A stretch of 64,000 bases of DNA from Monosporascus cannonballus (lineage: Eukaryota; Ascomycota; Sordariomycetes; Xylariales): NCBI GenBank assembly GCA_004154925.1, contig QJNS01000174.1, positions 62,415 to 126,414 on the forward strand, given 5' to 3'. Both the position numbers and the translations under genes were made by a program. Each line of letters opens with the position of its first letter. Within the stretch, counting starts at the first letter, position 1. The notes below the pieces were generated by a model. The model was not told where the DNA came from. It searched no databases and was given only the letters and a program-made list of their open reading frames with translations. Positions 48,721 to 61,660 of the stretch are shown here, piece after piece.

Positions 48721-50578
48721 CTATGTAAGGTCACCGAATAGACAAGCTTACGGGATGGTTTTTGGCAGCTTTAAATAACAAATTCGCATTAATCAATTAT
48801 AATATATGAAAATAACACAAATTAATCAAATTCTTTTTCGCTAAATATATTTATAATTTCTTCACAAATACGCGCATTATGTCCGGGCTTGCCGTTAACG
48901 CCACATTTTCGCTTTTTCGTCTTAATCTTTTTACCATAACTACCTTCAGCCGCTATTAGCTACATTCTTTTACTTCTACCTTCTTTCTCGGCCAAAAAAA
49001 CTTATCCCTTTTATATAAGAAGTATTTCTTTTTAAAGGCGTTTAATTTTAATCTTTTAACGTTTATTAAGAATATAATTTGTTTTATATAAATAATTAGT
49101 TTCTTTTTTTAAAAAAATATTTTCATATAATAAAATCAAGATATTTTTTATTAAACAATTAACCGATTTAATTATTTTAATTGGCGAATTAGCCTAGTAA
49201 TTTTTGATTTTTTTTGTAAGTACCGTCCCCGTTTTATTATTTCGCAAATATTTTAGAAGTTTTCGCAAAAAGGGAAAAAACGAAACCGGCAGAGGTTAAT
49301 AATAATACGGTCGGTATAAATATAGCTGGAGAAATTTCCAAATCGGATAGGACGTTATTAGGGTTAAATAGAACAAATCCAATTTTTGCAAATCCGGCTT
49401 TAATATTTTCGGACGTTATGGCAGCTTTAAATGCGTCGTAAAAGCCGGCGAAGAAATCTTTTTTCGCGATATATATATAATAACGCCGTATCAAATTCTT
49501 AATATAAAATAAATAAGCGCGTTTTAAAATAAAAAAACAAAATACGTCAAAAAATTAAAGCTAATAAGAAAAATAAGCAGGTATATAGAGCGTAATAATA
49601 GCGTTATTCGCGCAACATTTTTCGAATTTTATCGAATAATAATTTTCATAACCGTCGAAGATAAAAAAACGTTTCGATCTTTTCATACGTACTCGGATAT
49701 ATTTATCGAACTTTTAAATTTATTTTAAACCTAATTTGTTCGTTATCCAATTATTATTATTTAAACCGATTTTTCAACAGGCTGCTAATAAATCTTTTTG
49801 GTACCAAAAATTACAGTAATTTCTTCTACTTAAAATAATAAATAATAATAATACCCAACCTTGCGAATTAACAATCTATATAACTATAACCCATTTACTA
49901 TTTCTTTATTACGCCTATTTAAATTTTCCACGTTTTTCAGCACTAATAATTATTATGCCCGTTATTATAAAAAGCCCTATCAAAAATCTCGGTTCGTCGA
50001 AATTATAAATATTCTTTTTTATAATATCGTATTTTGTAATTATAACCCGAATACACTTAAATTACTTACGAAATGTTTTTAGATTTTCGCATAATACCTT
50101 TTAATAATCGATTTTTCGATTTAAACGCGTTTTAAGTTTTTTTGCCGTTTAACAAAATTTAACGCCTATTTAACCCCGACGGGTCTCGTAATACGTTAGA
50201 CAAGCAATATATTCGCCATATTTTTAATATGTTAAAGCCGGACAGGAAACGTTCGTATATCTAAGTTAAGGATTCAGTCGACAATCGATTATTTTTCGGT
50301 CCGCTTTAATTTTCGCAAATTAAGAATAATATCGGTTCTAGAGAATTTACCAGTATATCGTTCGTATAAAGTAAAATGGGCGACTTCATAAATCAAATTA
50401 AATATCGTATAACTAAATATCGGATCTCAGTTATTTAGCCTAGATAGCTAAGTTTATTTTTGTTTCTTTTGTAAACCGTTCCATATTATTAATATTGAAA
50501 AGTGATTAATTAAAGTTGGGTAATTAAAAGGTGTCAAAAACTATTCGATAAGCTTGTCCATCCGGTGAGCTTGTCTAG
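48721..50578 (-). mobile_element. Fot1/Pogo-type DNA transposon, RIP-inactivated
   Basis: An element of about 1858 bp with degenerate terminal inverted repeats of about 49 bp (left CTATGTAAGGTCACCG, right in reverse complement CTAGACAAGCTCACCG). A TA follows the right end; the left duplication is not clear. The length is typical of Fot1. On the minus strand it carries transposase remnants in the order N-F-D-E (about 49990), N-I-K-A-G-F (about 49400) and a C-terminal zinc knuckle (about 48862-48906). It is inserted in B3. Confidence 0.75.
49237..49494 (-). pseudogene. Pogo/Fot1 transposase C-terminal fragment
   Basis: This 85-residue open piece holds the F-(Y/F)-x-A-(F)-x-x-A-x-T-x-x-N-I-x-x-G-F-x-x-x-G-(F/L)-V-x-F-N-P-x-x-V-L-S pattern that follows the DDE domain in fungal Pogo-type (DDE_1) transposases. 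Upstream on the minus strand, around 49963-50025, an I-Y-N-F-D-E block gives the first catalytic aspartate. Downstream, 48862-48906 reads a C..NGKPGHNARIC zinc knuckle with three of four ligands. Stops separate the pieces. Confidence 0.75.
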
Positions 50579-53085
50579 TACGTTATATTTTAATAAATAA
50601 AAACAATAATATTCGATTTTTAAAAATAACATTATTTACTAAATAAAAGTTTATTGTAAATCGTAATTTGTTATTCTTTTTAAATACGAAAGATATAACG
50701 TATTTTGTTGGTAATTTTCAAAATTAAATTTATTTTTTTTATACATAATTTATTAAATATTTTCAAAAATACGTAATTCGTTTTCATTAATATTATAAAT
50801 AAGATAAAACTTCTTAAACAGGTTGTTTATTAAATATATTTCATAATTTTATTTATTATATTTCAATACTGTTATATTTAATTTCTTCTAAAATGTTACA
50901 TATATTTCTAACATTGTAATAATATATAAATTAAAATATCTAAAGTTATATGGTTATTATATTAAATTGTCATTCTATTACTTAACATTTACTTTAATAA
51001 TAATAATAATAGTAATAATATATTATATATTTCTCTTTTATAAGTAATAAAATATTTCTCGTATTTCTATTTTTATTTTCGTTATTATTTTTGATTGAAT
51101 ATTGAAATTTCAAATTCCTTTTTTATTTATTAATAAGATGTAAAATAAATCTCATTTAATTAATCCTTTCGTTAATAAAAATACCGTATCAATATATATA
51201 TATAATAATCTTAAAAGTATATCGTAACCTTTAAATAAAACAATATCGAAGCTAAATATTTAATATTATTTTTAAATCAAAATTTCAAAATAATTAATTT
51301 CGTATTCAGTTTTTCTATTATTCTAAGCATAATTTTAACTTTCGACATTTATAATTATATAAAAGTCTAATATATATTTTTAAAATGTTTTACATCAGTA
51401 AATAATATTTAGTATAATATAACTTCCGTTTAAAATTCTATAATTTATTATTAGGATATATTAACACGTTCTTATTTACATATTTAAAACAATGAAGTTA
51501 ATAATAAATTTTTATTATTGTATTTCAAAGCTTTTTCGAAAGTTTTTCTTTATTTTCCCGGTTTTGTTATATTGTAAATCTTTTCGAAGTAATCTTTTTA
51601 ATTTTCTTTTAAACTTATAGAATTTTATTTATATTTTATCATATAATGTTTTAAATTGCTATATTTGTTACTTTTGCTCACGTATTTGTTTTTACATCAT
51701 ATTATATTTTTAATTAACTTATAATTCTTTTTTTATTAATCAAACTATTTCTTTATATAGAACATAATATCTTATTAGGTTTTTTATAATTTATGGTTTT
51801 ATTAAAAAGTCTCTTAAGAAAATTCCTGAAAACGTTATTAAAAATCTATTTTCTGGATTTACAATGAATTTAATTTAAAAAAGAATTTTGGAAAACTTTG
51901 ATAATAATAATATTTTATAGTATATTAAAATAGTATTTTATAATTTAATAGTTTTGTTAATTATAAAACCGAAAAAAGCTTTTTTATTTATTTTACATTT
52001 TTTTATTAACTTTATAAAGTTATTTATTCATCAGGTTTATATTATAAAATAATAATTTAAAAGTATTAATATTATTATTTATCAGTTATGTAATTTTCGA
52101 TTTATTTAAAAAATCAAATCTTTCTTATATATATATATATATATAAAACGTTAATAAATAAAGCTTTTTATTTCTTATATACTGTATATTTTCGTCGTTT
52201 ATACTATACGCCGGATATTCTGTTATATCGGTTTAACACCTTGAAATAGTTATCTTTTTATAGCGAGCCTGTTATACATCTATCTAGAAGTATAAGCAGT
52301 ATTCGAAATGGGGTTTTGATTTGTAGATAATAATAGGGCGAGTAATGATTTAGTGGTCCGTTTATTAAAGAGATTTAAAAACTTTTCTTATAGTAAAGAA
52401 CGGCTGCCTTTAGTTATAGGTTTAGATTAATAACTAAGGAACGAAATTAAGTAAGTGTTATTTATATGAATATCCGATTTCTTATATATCCTAATCCTTA
52501 AAGCAAGTATGTTCTAAATCTATATAATATATATAATTTACGTAATTTGGTCCCTGATTATTTAAATTATTTAAATTATTTAAATTACCCTAAAGGCCAA
52601 GTTTTTCTGTCCGCAGTTTAGCTATAATAAGTCCGCGTTAGGCCTTAAAGGTTAGTTTTTTGGAAATAAGAACCCTTGTTTCTATAATATTAATTCCTTT
52701 TTTGAGAATTTCTGTCCTAAAAATAAAAACCGTAAATAGTTATTTCGTTTTGTTGGAAAAACCTTTAGAAATATCCCAATTAACTTTATTATAATAGGCC
52801 CTATTCGACAGGAAAAAAGAAATTTTTGTTTAAATTAATGCGATTTTCGTATCGCCCGTACCGATTATATCAAGAAATTTGATATTGAAGTTTTTTACTG
52901 TTTTAATTATATTTGTTTCCATAAAACTGAATATTCTTACGTTTTTGATATCTTAAGATATAATCGATATATTTTAATCAAAAATCACAGATTAAGTCAA
53001 GTATATAATTCGTGTTTAACCTAAAGCTTTAAGCCGTTATAATAAAAATAACATGATATATTTTTTTAACAAATTCGAAATAATT
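50579..53085. other. AT-rich RIP-mutated DNA, probably the rest of B3 and other repeats
   Basis: No gene. By length the 5' part of B3 should lie here, but I could not align it convincingly. A (TA)n run is at 52130-52147. The stretch 52200-52720 is less AT-rich and contains an LTR-like repeat (separate entry). Confidence 0.4.
52515..52690 (+). repeat. LTR-like repeat C, copy 1 (decayed)
   Basis: It matches 61487-61655 over about 170 bp, sharing AAATCTA.ATAAT, GTAAT.TGGTC, the run of ATTA-type triplets, GGCCAAG and CTTAAAGGT. Differences are mostly C/T and G/A. This is the more RIP-altered of the two copies. Confidence 0.6.
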
Positions 53086-53291
53086 TGGAAGAATACAGCC
53101 CCTATAAGGATAAGGCTGGTAGCCGACCAGCCATCGATCAGCCACCGACCTATTTATTAATATAAATCTACCATCTGGCAGCTAATAAAAAACGCCGAAT
53201 AAAAATAACCTAATATATTTATTTTTTAGAATTTGCTTTACGACTAATTGGAGATTACTTTATTTAACTTATAATTATTTATTATTTTATA
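53086..53291 (+). repeat. 5' LTR of A2
   Basis: 206 bp, beginning TGG. The left (outer) half is close to the A1 5' LTR and well preserved, while the right half is strongly AT-shifted and ends TTTATA where the consensus has CTTACA. Confidence 0.85.
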
Positions 53292-56200
53292 ATTCTTTTA
53301 TCTTTACTATAAAAGGTAATACGATAATCATTAAAAGTAAAATTCGCTAATTATAAAATAAACTTAAATTACTAATCGAAAGGATCGCCGATCGGAACTT
53401 AACCGATAAATAATTAATTACGGTACGGAAATAAGCGAAAAAGCGGATAATAAAACTTTAGCGAATAAGGAATCATAATTTCCGGGATCCCGAATTATTT
53501 TATATATATACTAAGAATACGTTTTAATAACCGTTACCCAAATAGTTAGAAAACGGACGTAATATAATACCCGTATCCTGGAATTTAAAATAAAAAAAGT
53601 TAAAATTTTTAATAATAATTAAATTTTAAAAATTATTCGTAAATAAAACGAATAATATTCCGAATTTTTGCGATACTTAATTAAATAATAAGGAATAATA
53701 TAAGTTGAAAAAATAAAACTTTATAAATTAATTACGATATTATAGTAAAAGCCTAACAGCAATAAACGAATTCCGCGTTATAATTACCCGAAATTTTTCA
53801 AACGCATATTAATTTAAAAAGCAATTAAATAAAAGTTATTACGGAAATTTACGCCGAAAAACTAAGGCGAAATATCTTTATTTATATTTAATAAGTTATA
53901 AACCATATAAACGGTTTTATGATAAACCGTTAATCATTATACCGTATTAAACTTAATTATTTTAATTATAAAAAAATTTACAAATAAACAATTAATATAT
54001 TTTTATTAATAAAAATTATGTAAATCTTAATTTTTTAATAACGATATAAGAAATAATTTATAGAATTACGATAACGATTTAATTAATTACCGTTCAACTT
54101 CAACATGAAGTAAATACTCTTAATTTATAAAATAAAATTTACGGATATTTTTAACTCGAAAAATAATCGAAATAATAAATGTTTTATTTTTAATTATTTT
54201 TATAAATTAATAATAAAATTATAACATATTTTATTTCGAAAAAATGTTACATTAAAACAAATTAATAAAGTAATAAATAAAGTAAAATATTACCAGAATG
54301 TCTGAAAAAAAGCCAAAAAACCAATTATTTTTTACCAAAAATATTAATAAGGATAAACCATTATATTTTAACGTTTTCGAGAAAAAGATTTTTAAAATAA
54401 ATTAAAAATATTATATAAAAATAATACAAACCGTAAATATTTTTATATTTAGAAAATAAAAAATTGCCGATTTTATTTTAATTAGAATAGGTTTATATAA
54501 CTTAATATTTTAATATTTATAAAAGTTTATTTAAATATTATAATTAAAAGATATTAAATGATAAAAATATAAATTACAAATTCCAAAAAACACGAAAGCT
54601 TTATTATCTCGGTTATAATATATAACGATAAATTAAATTAATCTTGAAATAAATACTTAAAAGAACGGCAAAATAAGTATATATATATAATTTATTTCGG
54701 CTAATAACTATATAATAATTTAAATAAAACCGTTTTTTTAAAAAAAAGCATTTATTAAAACAATACAAAAGATATAATAATATAACGATTTATAAATACT
54801 GGAATATAAATAAATCTTATAAATAAAAGATTAATAAAAACGATTAATTTTTAATTAATTTCCGTAAATATTTCGGGCTTTATTAACATTAATAATACGT
54901 ATATTACATATTATAAAATTTACAAAACTTTTATTGATACAATAAATAACATAAATAAAAATTTAAGTAGATTTATTTTATAATATACCGTAACCGGAAA
55001 ATGTCAGATTTCTTATTATTTAAACTAAAAATAAATACATTAAATATTTTAATAAATAGAATTATATATTAAAAATTATATAAATAATCATGTAAAGTTC
55101 ATAAATAAACAATCTTAAATTTAACAGTTTCCGGTAAGCAAATTTATGTTATTAATTTAATAAACTTAATTAAAGAATTAAATATTACGGAATTCGGAAA
55201 ATAACAAAAATAAAAAATAATTAATTTCCTTATATACTTAAAGAAGTTCCGGCAAATATATCCCGAAAAAATAACGAAACAAATATTTTAATTAGTAAAG
55301 GTAAAATATGTAATAAATTTAATCTTAAAAAAACATTTTTATTTGGCCTAATTTATCTTATTTCGGAAACTTTAAAAACATATTCGAAAAATATATCGGA
55401 AAAAATTTAAAAATAAGCCGGATATATTATTTGAAAATGGACGTAAAGGTATTAATATTATTTATATTTAAAAAAAATTAATTATACGTTAATTATAAAT
55501 GGTTAAATCGGTAACGATAAAAAACTGATATTTTTTTAAAAGTTTTAAAAATAATAAATCGTTTAAAATTAATTAAGGTATTTTCGAAAATTAATTTTAA
55601 AGATATTTATTATTATGTTAAAATTAAAAAAAACGATTACCAAAATATTATTTTTCAAAGGTAATTTAAATAATGTAAATATACGGTTATATTATTAAGC
55701 TTTATTAATACGTTAATTAAGTTTTAAGCTTATATACATATAAAATATTAATTAATTAATTAATTATATATATATAATATATTATATAAAATATTTATTT
55801 ATTCGGATAACGAGAAAAAATATGAAAAATATTTTTAATTAATTTATAAATAATTATTATACTATTAATAATTTATTAAAATATTTAAATACAAACTCTT
55901 TAAAAATAACTTTTTAAAATTTATAATTAATATTGACGGTTTAAAAATAAACCGTAAATAAGTTAATATTATTCAAGTATAATTAAAATTAAAATTAATT
56001 TATAATATTTAAATATTTTTAGTATTTGCAAATTTTTACTGGGAATTTATTACTTATTATTTTTATATTATTAAACTTATTGTTCAGGTTTTAAAAAAAC
56101 ATAAAACAAAATTAAAGTAACAAGATTCCGATAACTTGCAAAAATTAAAAAGGTATTTCGAAATTTAAAAAATAACTTTTAATCGGCGATTATTTTTCGA

Positions 56201-59200
56201 TATTAAAATAACGCCAGAAATATCAAAATCGAAAAAAACGTTTTAATAAAAGCTATATTAAAGATATTTTTATAAAAATATTAAAAGATATTAACGTTTA
56301 ATTATATATTAATCGCAAAATCTAAGTCCAACTCAAAAACGAGAAATTATAAAATAATAAAAATTATTAATAATTATATAAAACCTAAAATATTAACGGT
56401 AATATTTTAAAAATACCGAAGTCTTTTTTTAATATTTATTAATTATATAACGTTAAAAAATATAATAAAAATGCCGGCGTATAATTTTAAGAAAACGTTA
56501 ACCTAATAAATTTATCGTTTTATATAATTCGATTTTAAGATTTAATATTAACTAAATAATATTTCTCCGGCTAAGAAATTATTTAAATATTCGGATTATA
56601 TATTAAAGAAAATCGGGTATAAAAACGTAATTTTTATATTATTTAAAAAATTAAGATTTACGAATAACATACCGAAAAATGTATGGAAAATAGTCGTAAA
56701 TATATAATATGATTTAAAATATTATAAAAAAGTAAAAGGCTTTATAAAAATAATATAAAATTTGTTTATTATAAAATTCTTAAACAAAGTTTAAGTAGAA
56801 AAACTTAAGTAATTATTTGCATAAAAAAAACGGAAAATCTTTATTATATAATTATAAAAGATTTTGAAAAAAATAAAGAATTATATATTTACCGAATTTC
56901 CTATTTACGAATAATAATTTAAATACGAATTATAATAATAACGTATTTAATAGTTAAATAACGGTAACCGTAAGGTATAACCGTATTACAATCGGATTCC
57001 GAAAGGTTTAAAAAAACGAAATTAATATTAAAATTATAATTTTAAAATTAGGTTCGGAAATTATAAATTAAGGATTTAAATAATATAAAATTAATACGGA
57101 TAATTAAATATTAAATTAAAATAAAAAAAATATTTCTTAAATCTAAATAAGGTTTCATATTATGGAAATAAATTTGTAATTTCGTTATAAAAAGTTTTAC
57201 GGAAATAAATATTTAATTAATACTATAATAATTTAAAAAAAAGATATATAAGACATATCCGTATGTTAAAATTAATAGTTAAAAGGTTTTATTAGAAAAA
57301 TATAGCGAACGATATCCGAAAATATATTAAATAATATTAGAATTATTAAAATGTAATAAAGTTGTATTATAAACTATACAAATAATTATAATCCTTATTA
57401 TTATTAAAATACCTTTTTTAAAAAGTTTTATTAAATTTTATTATAAAACTTTTTAAAAGCTTAAATTTAAAAGAATTAAAATATAATATAATCCTGGCAA
57501 TTATTAATTATTTAACGAAATTAAAATTATTTTTCTTTATAGTTAAAACTTTAACCGTAACCGAATTAACATAATTATTTTATAATAAAATTAAATGCAA
57601 ATTCAATATGTTAACCAAAATTATTAACGATAAAAATAAATTATTAACGATAAATATAAATTATTTACGAATTAATTCTAAGCGGAATTTTATAAAAAGC
57701 AAAAAATAAAATACGGAATATCGACCGTTTAATATCTGTAAACCAATAAATAAATAAAAAGTATTTATTAAATTTTAAAATATTATGTCCATAATGATAT
57801 TAATAAGTATTATAATAATTAAATAATATTAATAGAAAATACTGAATTCGTATATAATAATACGTAAAACGTATTTCCCGGCCGTTTTTAGTTCGAAACC
57901 TTATATAAATATTATTTAAAGATAATAAAATATTTTTTATAAAAGTTTCAAAAAATTAATATAAGGAATTAAAAACCGTTGCGAAAAAATAATAGCTATT
58001 TATTAACTAATATACGAATATTAAAAGAATAACGATAACCTAAACAATGTTATTATTAATATAATAAATTTATAAAGTTTTAATTAAAATAATATGTAAA
58101 TTTATTAATTAAATATTTTAAATTTAAAATTAAAAGATTCGTATTTACTTATATTCGGATTGTAATTAAGAAATAAATATGTTTCTAAGCGTATAAAATA
58201 ATTATTTTATTAAATAATAACGGATATATAATATTTTTTGATATTTTTATTAAAACCGTAAAATAATCGAAAATCGCGTAACGTTTAAATAACTATATTA
58301 AATCTAATAAAAAATAAGTAATAAAAGATATTATTTGTTATCGAGATAACCGAGGGTAACGCGAATATTTAATTAAATAAAAAAGTTAATTTATTAAATA
58401 TAATACGTAAAAATCTTAAAAATACTTTAAATACGAATTTAAAATATCACAATATTACGAAAAACAAATTAAATATATATATAAAATAAAATAACTTAAA
58501 AACGGTAAAATAATAATAGTCCGATCGGAAATTAATTACCTAATAATTATAAAAATTATAAAAAATAATTTTAAATACAATTACGATATTAATATTAAAA
58601 TATTACTTAATTATATAATAATTTCTAAACTTATAATAAGTAATTATTTTATTATATATTAATTATAAATTTATAAATAATATTAAAAAAATTAAATTTT
58701 TATTTCGAAAATAAAATGTCGGGTTTAATTATTAAGTTTCATATTAATTAGCTTTTAATAAATATATTAAGGAAATTAATATAACAATGTCGAAAAGTAA
58801 TTAAAAAACATATAACGGCAAAAAGCGGATACGTTTATTAAATTTATTAAATATAAAATCCGGAAAAAATTTAAAAACGTTTTTTTTACGAAAATTAAGG
58901 CCTAAATAACCGGAATATAATTTGTTATTAATCGGAAATAAGGCGCCGTTTTTCAAGCGTTTAATATATTTAGGTTTAATAATAACTTTACTAAGTAAAG
59001 CCAGTTTTTAATTATGGTTATTAATAAATATTAAAGTTTTGTCAAGTCGTTAAAGGATAACGGGAAAATATTCGTAAATTAGAAATGTAACAGCATAATA
59101 ACTTTCGAAAATTATTTTATTTATAAAAATACCTTAAAGTTATACCTAATTAAAAGTTAATTACGGAATAATAAAAAGAAGATCGTAATATTTATAAAAG

Positions 59201-60116
59201 AAATTTAAATTTATAAATTTATAAAACGGTATTAAAATTAAACTTTTATAATTATAACGGACGATTACAAATTAATTTACGTTATATTAAAAAGATAATA
59301 TTATTTAATAATAATTACGTTAAAAGCGAATTCGGCCTTACGAAAAACGTTAAGTTAACGATTAATCGTAATTATGTCGAAACGTTCGTATTAAATATTT
59401 ATAATATGAACCTTTTCGAATTCGTCGATTAACTTCTAATTATCGGTACTAAATTAAAAAACCGTTTAGGCAGTATGTTCAAGAATAATTACAATTTAAA
59501 CGGAAATTAAATAACCATATTAATAATAATAAAATTAATTATTTATTGTATAAAACTTCTTATAATAATAATTAATTATAATATAATTTAAGGTATTCGA
59601 AACTTAAACGTAAACCGTACGGTAATCGAAATAACGTTATATTATATAAATATAATACAGTTTATAATATTTTGTAATATAATTAATATTTATTTTATTA
59701 TCGGCATTAAAAGGATAATATTAAAAAATCTTAATTTTTATTAGTATTAAAATATTATTTTCTTGAACTTTTCTATGAAAAAAAAACACTGTAAATAAAA
59801 GTAATACGTAAAATAAACGAAAAAGGCGAAATAAAAATAAAAAAACGAGAAACGGAATAAAACGCGTGCGTAAAAAAAATATAAACGTAAAAAGGAAAAA
59901 ATAAACAAAATAAGGTTAAAAACAAATTATAATACAAAATTAAGCAAAATATAATTAATTATTTAACATAATACGTATTAATTATTACGGTAATTATTTA
60001 TAACATAATATAATAATAAATTATCGGCAAATATACGTAACAAAAATTGCAAAACGTATTATGTTAAATTAATAATAATATTATTAAACATTAATAACTT
60101 AAAAAAGAGGAATAAA

Positions 60117-60322
60117 CATAAGAATAAAACTTTTATAAGGATAAAGTTAATAACCGATTAACTATTAATTAGTTACCGATTTATTTTGTAATATAAATTT
60201 ATTATCTAGCAACTAAGAAGAAACGCCAAATGGAGATAACCTAATATATTTATTTCTTTGAATCTGCTTTACGACTAGTTAGAGATTACCTTACCCAGCT
60301 TATAGCTATCCAATATCTTACA
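60117..60322 (+). repeat. 3' LTR of A2
   Basis: 206 bp ending CTTACA. Here the left half is heavily AT-shifted and the right (outer) half is well preserved, the mirror image of the 5' LTR. A purine-rich tract precedes it. Confidence 0.85.
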
Positions 60323-61486
60323 TAATTATTAAAGGATAAAATTTAAATATATATTTTAATATTTATTTAAATTGATTCAAAAAAATAAGCTTATTTAATT
60401 ATATATTAGTTTTTACTTAAGTTTCCAAATAAAGTTCGGATTTTTTCTGCAAAGTATTTATATTTGCTAAAACTCCAATTAATTATATCCAAGAAATTTA
60501 CTGGATAATTTTACAAATAATACTTTATAATAAATTCGAAGTATAAAAGGTTTTTCTAATAAATAAGTATAAAATAGTCACTATTTTCTAATCTTTTTCC
60601 GTTGAAAGACTTTTCTAAAACTTAAAGTAAAATTTTAAAAAAAAGATTATAATACTTAAAGTTTAATATTTTACAACCACTAAAATAAAATTATTTTTTT
60701 CTTTAAATAATTTATATCGAACTATAACAAAATAATAACCTTTTATTATTATTAAAAAATTTTAATATTATGTTTTTTCAACATTTGTATTTTCGTGATC
60801 AAAATATATAAATTTTTATCAATTAATAATTCGTTAATTTCTTAGTTTTATTTTTTAATAAAACTTTCTTTTTTAACAGTAAATTCTTTTAGTTTTGCTT
60901 TTTAACTTTCGGCTTAATATTTCTTCTTAACCTTTTTCTTAATTCTATTTATTTGGTATCTTTATATTTCGATCATTTGCCTTATAAGTAAGAAGTATTA
61001 TTATAGTTACGACAATAATAAATATTTTTAAAATTAATTAATAAACGAAATTATATTATTTATTAATTTAGAACTTCTTTTTCACAACATAAATCGTTTA
61101 ATTTAATTATTAGTCCTTTAATAGGTCATAATGGAAATCGGATATATTATTTATCTTTTAAATATTATTTTAGATGGTTTTTTAGATAAAATTCAAAAAA
61201 GCTTGTACATTAATCAAATGGTAAGTAATTAGCAAAATATAACGATCTTAATATATATTTATTTAAAAATGTGTGAAATATCCGATGTAAAGTTTTAATT
61301 TATAAATAATAATAAAGCGGAAAATACTTTAAAACTTTACTCGTTAAAAAATTTAAAAATATTTTCTTTAATCAATAAACGAGGCGTTTAATTAAATATT
61401 TAATTGATAATTTAAAAAAAATAAATGTTATGTATATAAAGTCTAAATTTATTATACATTCTAATTTCTCAAAATAAATATATCGT
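60323..61486. other. AT-rich RIP-mutated DNA
   Basis: No gene, and no alignment to family A or B that I can support. Base composition is like the surrounding repeats. Confidence 0.4.
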
Positions 61487-61660
61487 AAATCTACATAATT
61501 TATGTAATCTGGTCTGGATTACTTAGATCACTTAGATTACTTCAACAGGCCAAGCCTCACTTATCCGGGGTTTACCCGTAACAGGTCCGCGCTAGACCTT
61601 AAAGGTAAATCTTCCTGAGATAGAAATCTCTGTTCCTGTAAACACCTTATACTGCTGCGC
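61487..61660 (+). repeat. LTR-like repeat C, copy 2, with a possible primer-binding site after it
   Basis: This is the better-preserved copy of the repeat at 52515-52690, with much higher G+C than its surroundings. Immediately downstream (about 61653-61670) is TGCGCCATCAGAGC, which resembles a tRNA-complementary primer-binding site. Family-B-like interior begins farther right, so this may be the 5' LTR of B4. Confidence 0.5.

Larger units (their letters stand above)
53086..60322 (+). mobile_element. Ty3/gypsy chromovirus-like LTR retrotransposon A2, RIP-inactivated
   Basis: This 7237-bp element is of the same family and orientation as A1, with 206-bp LTRs at 53086-53291 and 60117-60322 and a perfect target duplication TAATT (53081-53085, 60323-60327). 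Colinear remnants are a gag knuckle (about 54535), RT (about 55440-55640), integrase (about 57480-57680), a chromodomain region (about 58310-58410) and the unknown 3' region (about 59220-59432). It is more decayed than A1: no frame over 60 codons survives. Confidence 0.9.
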
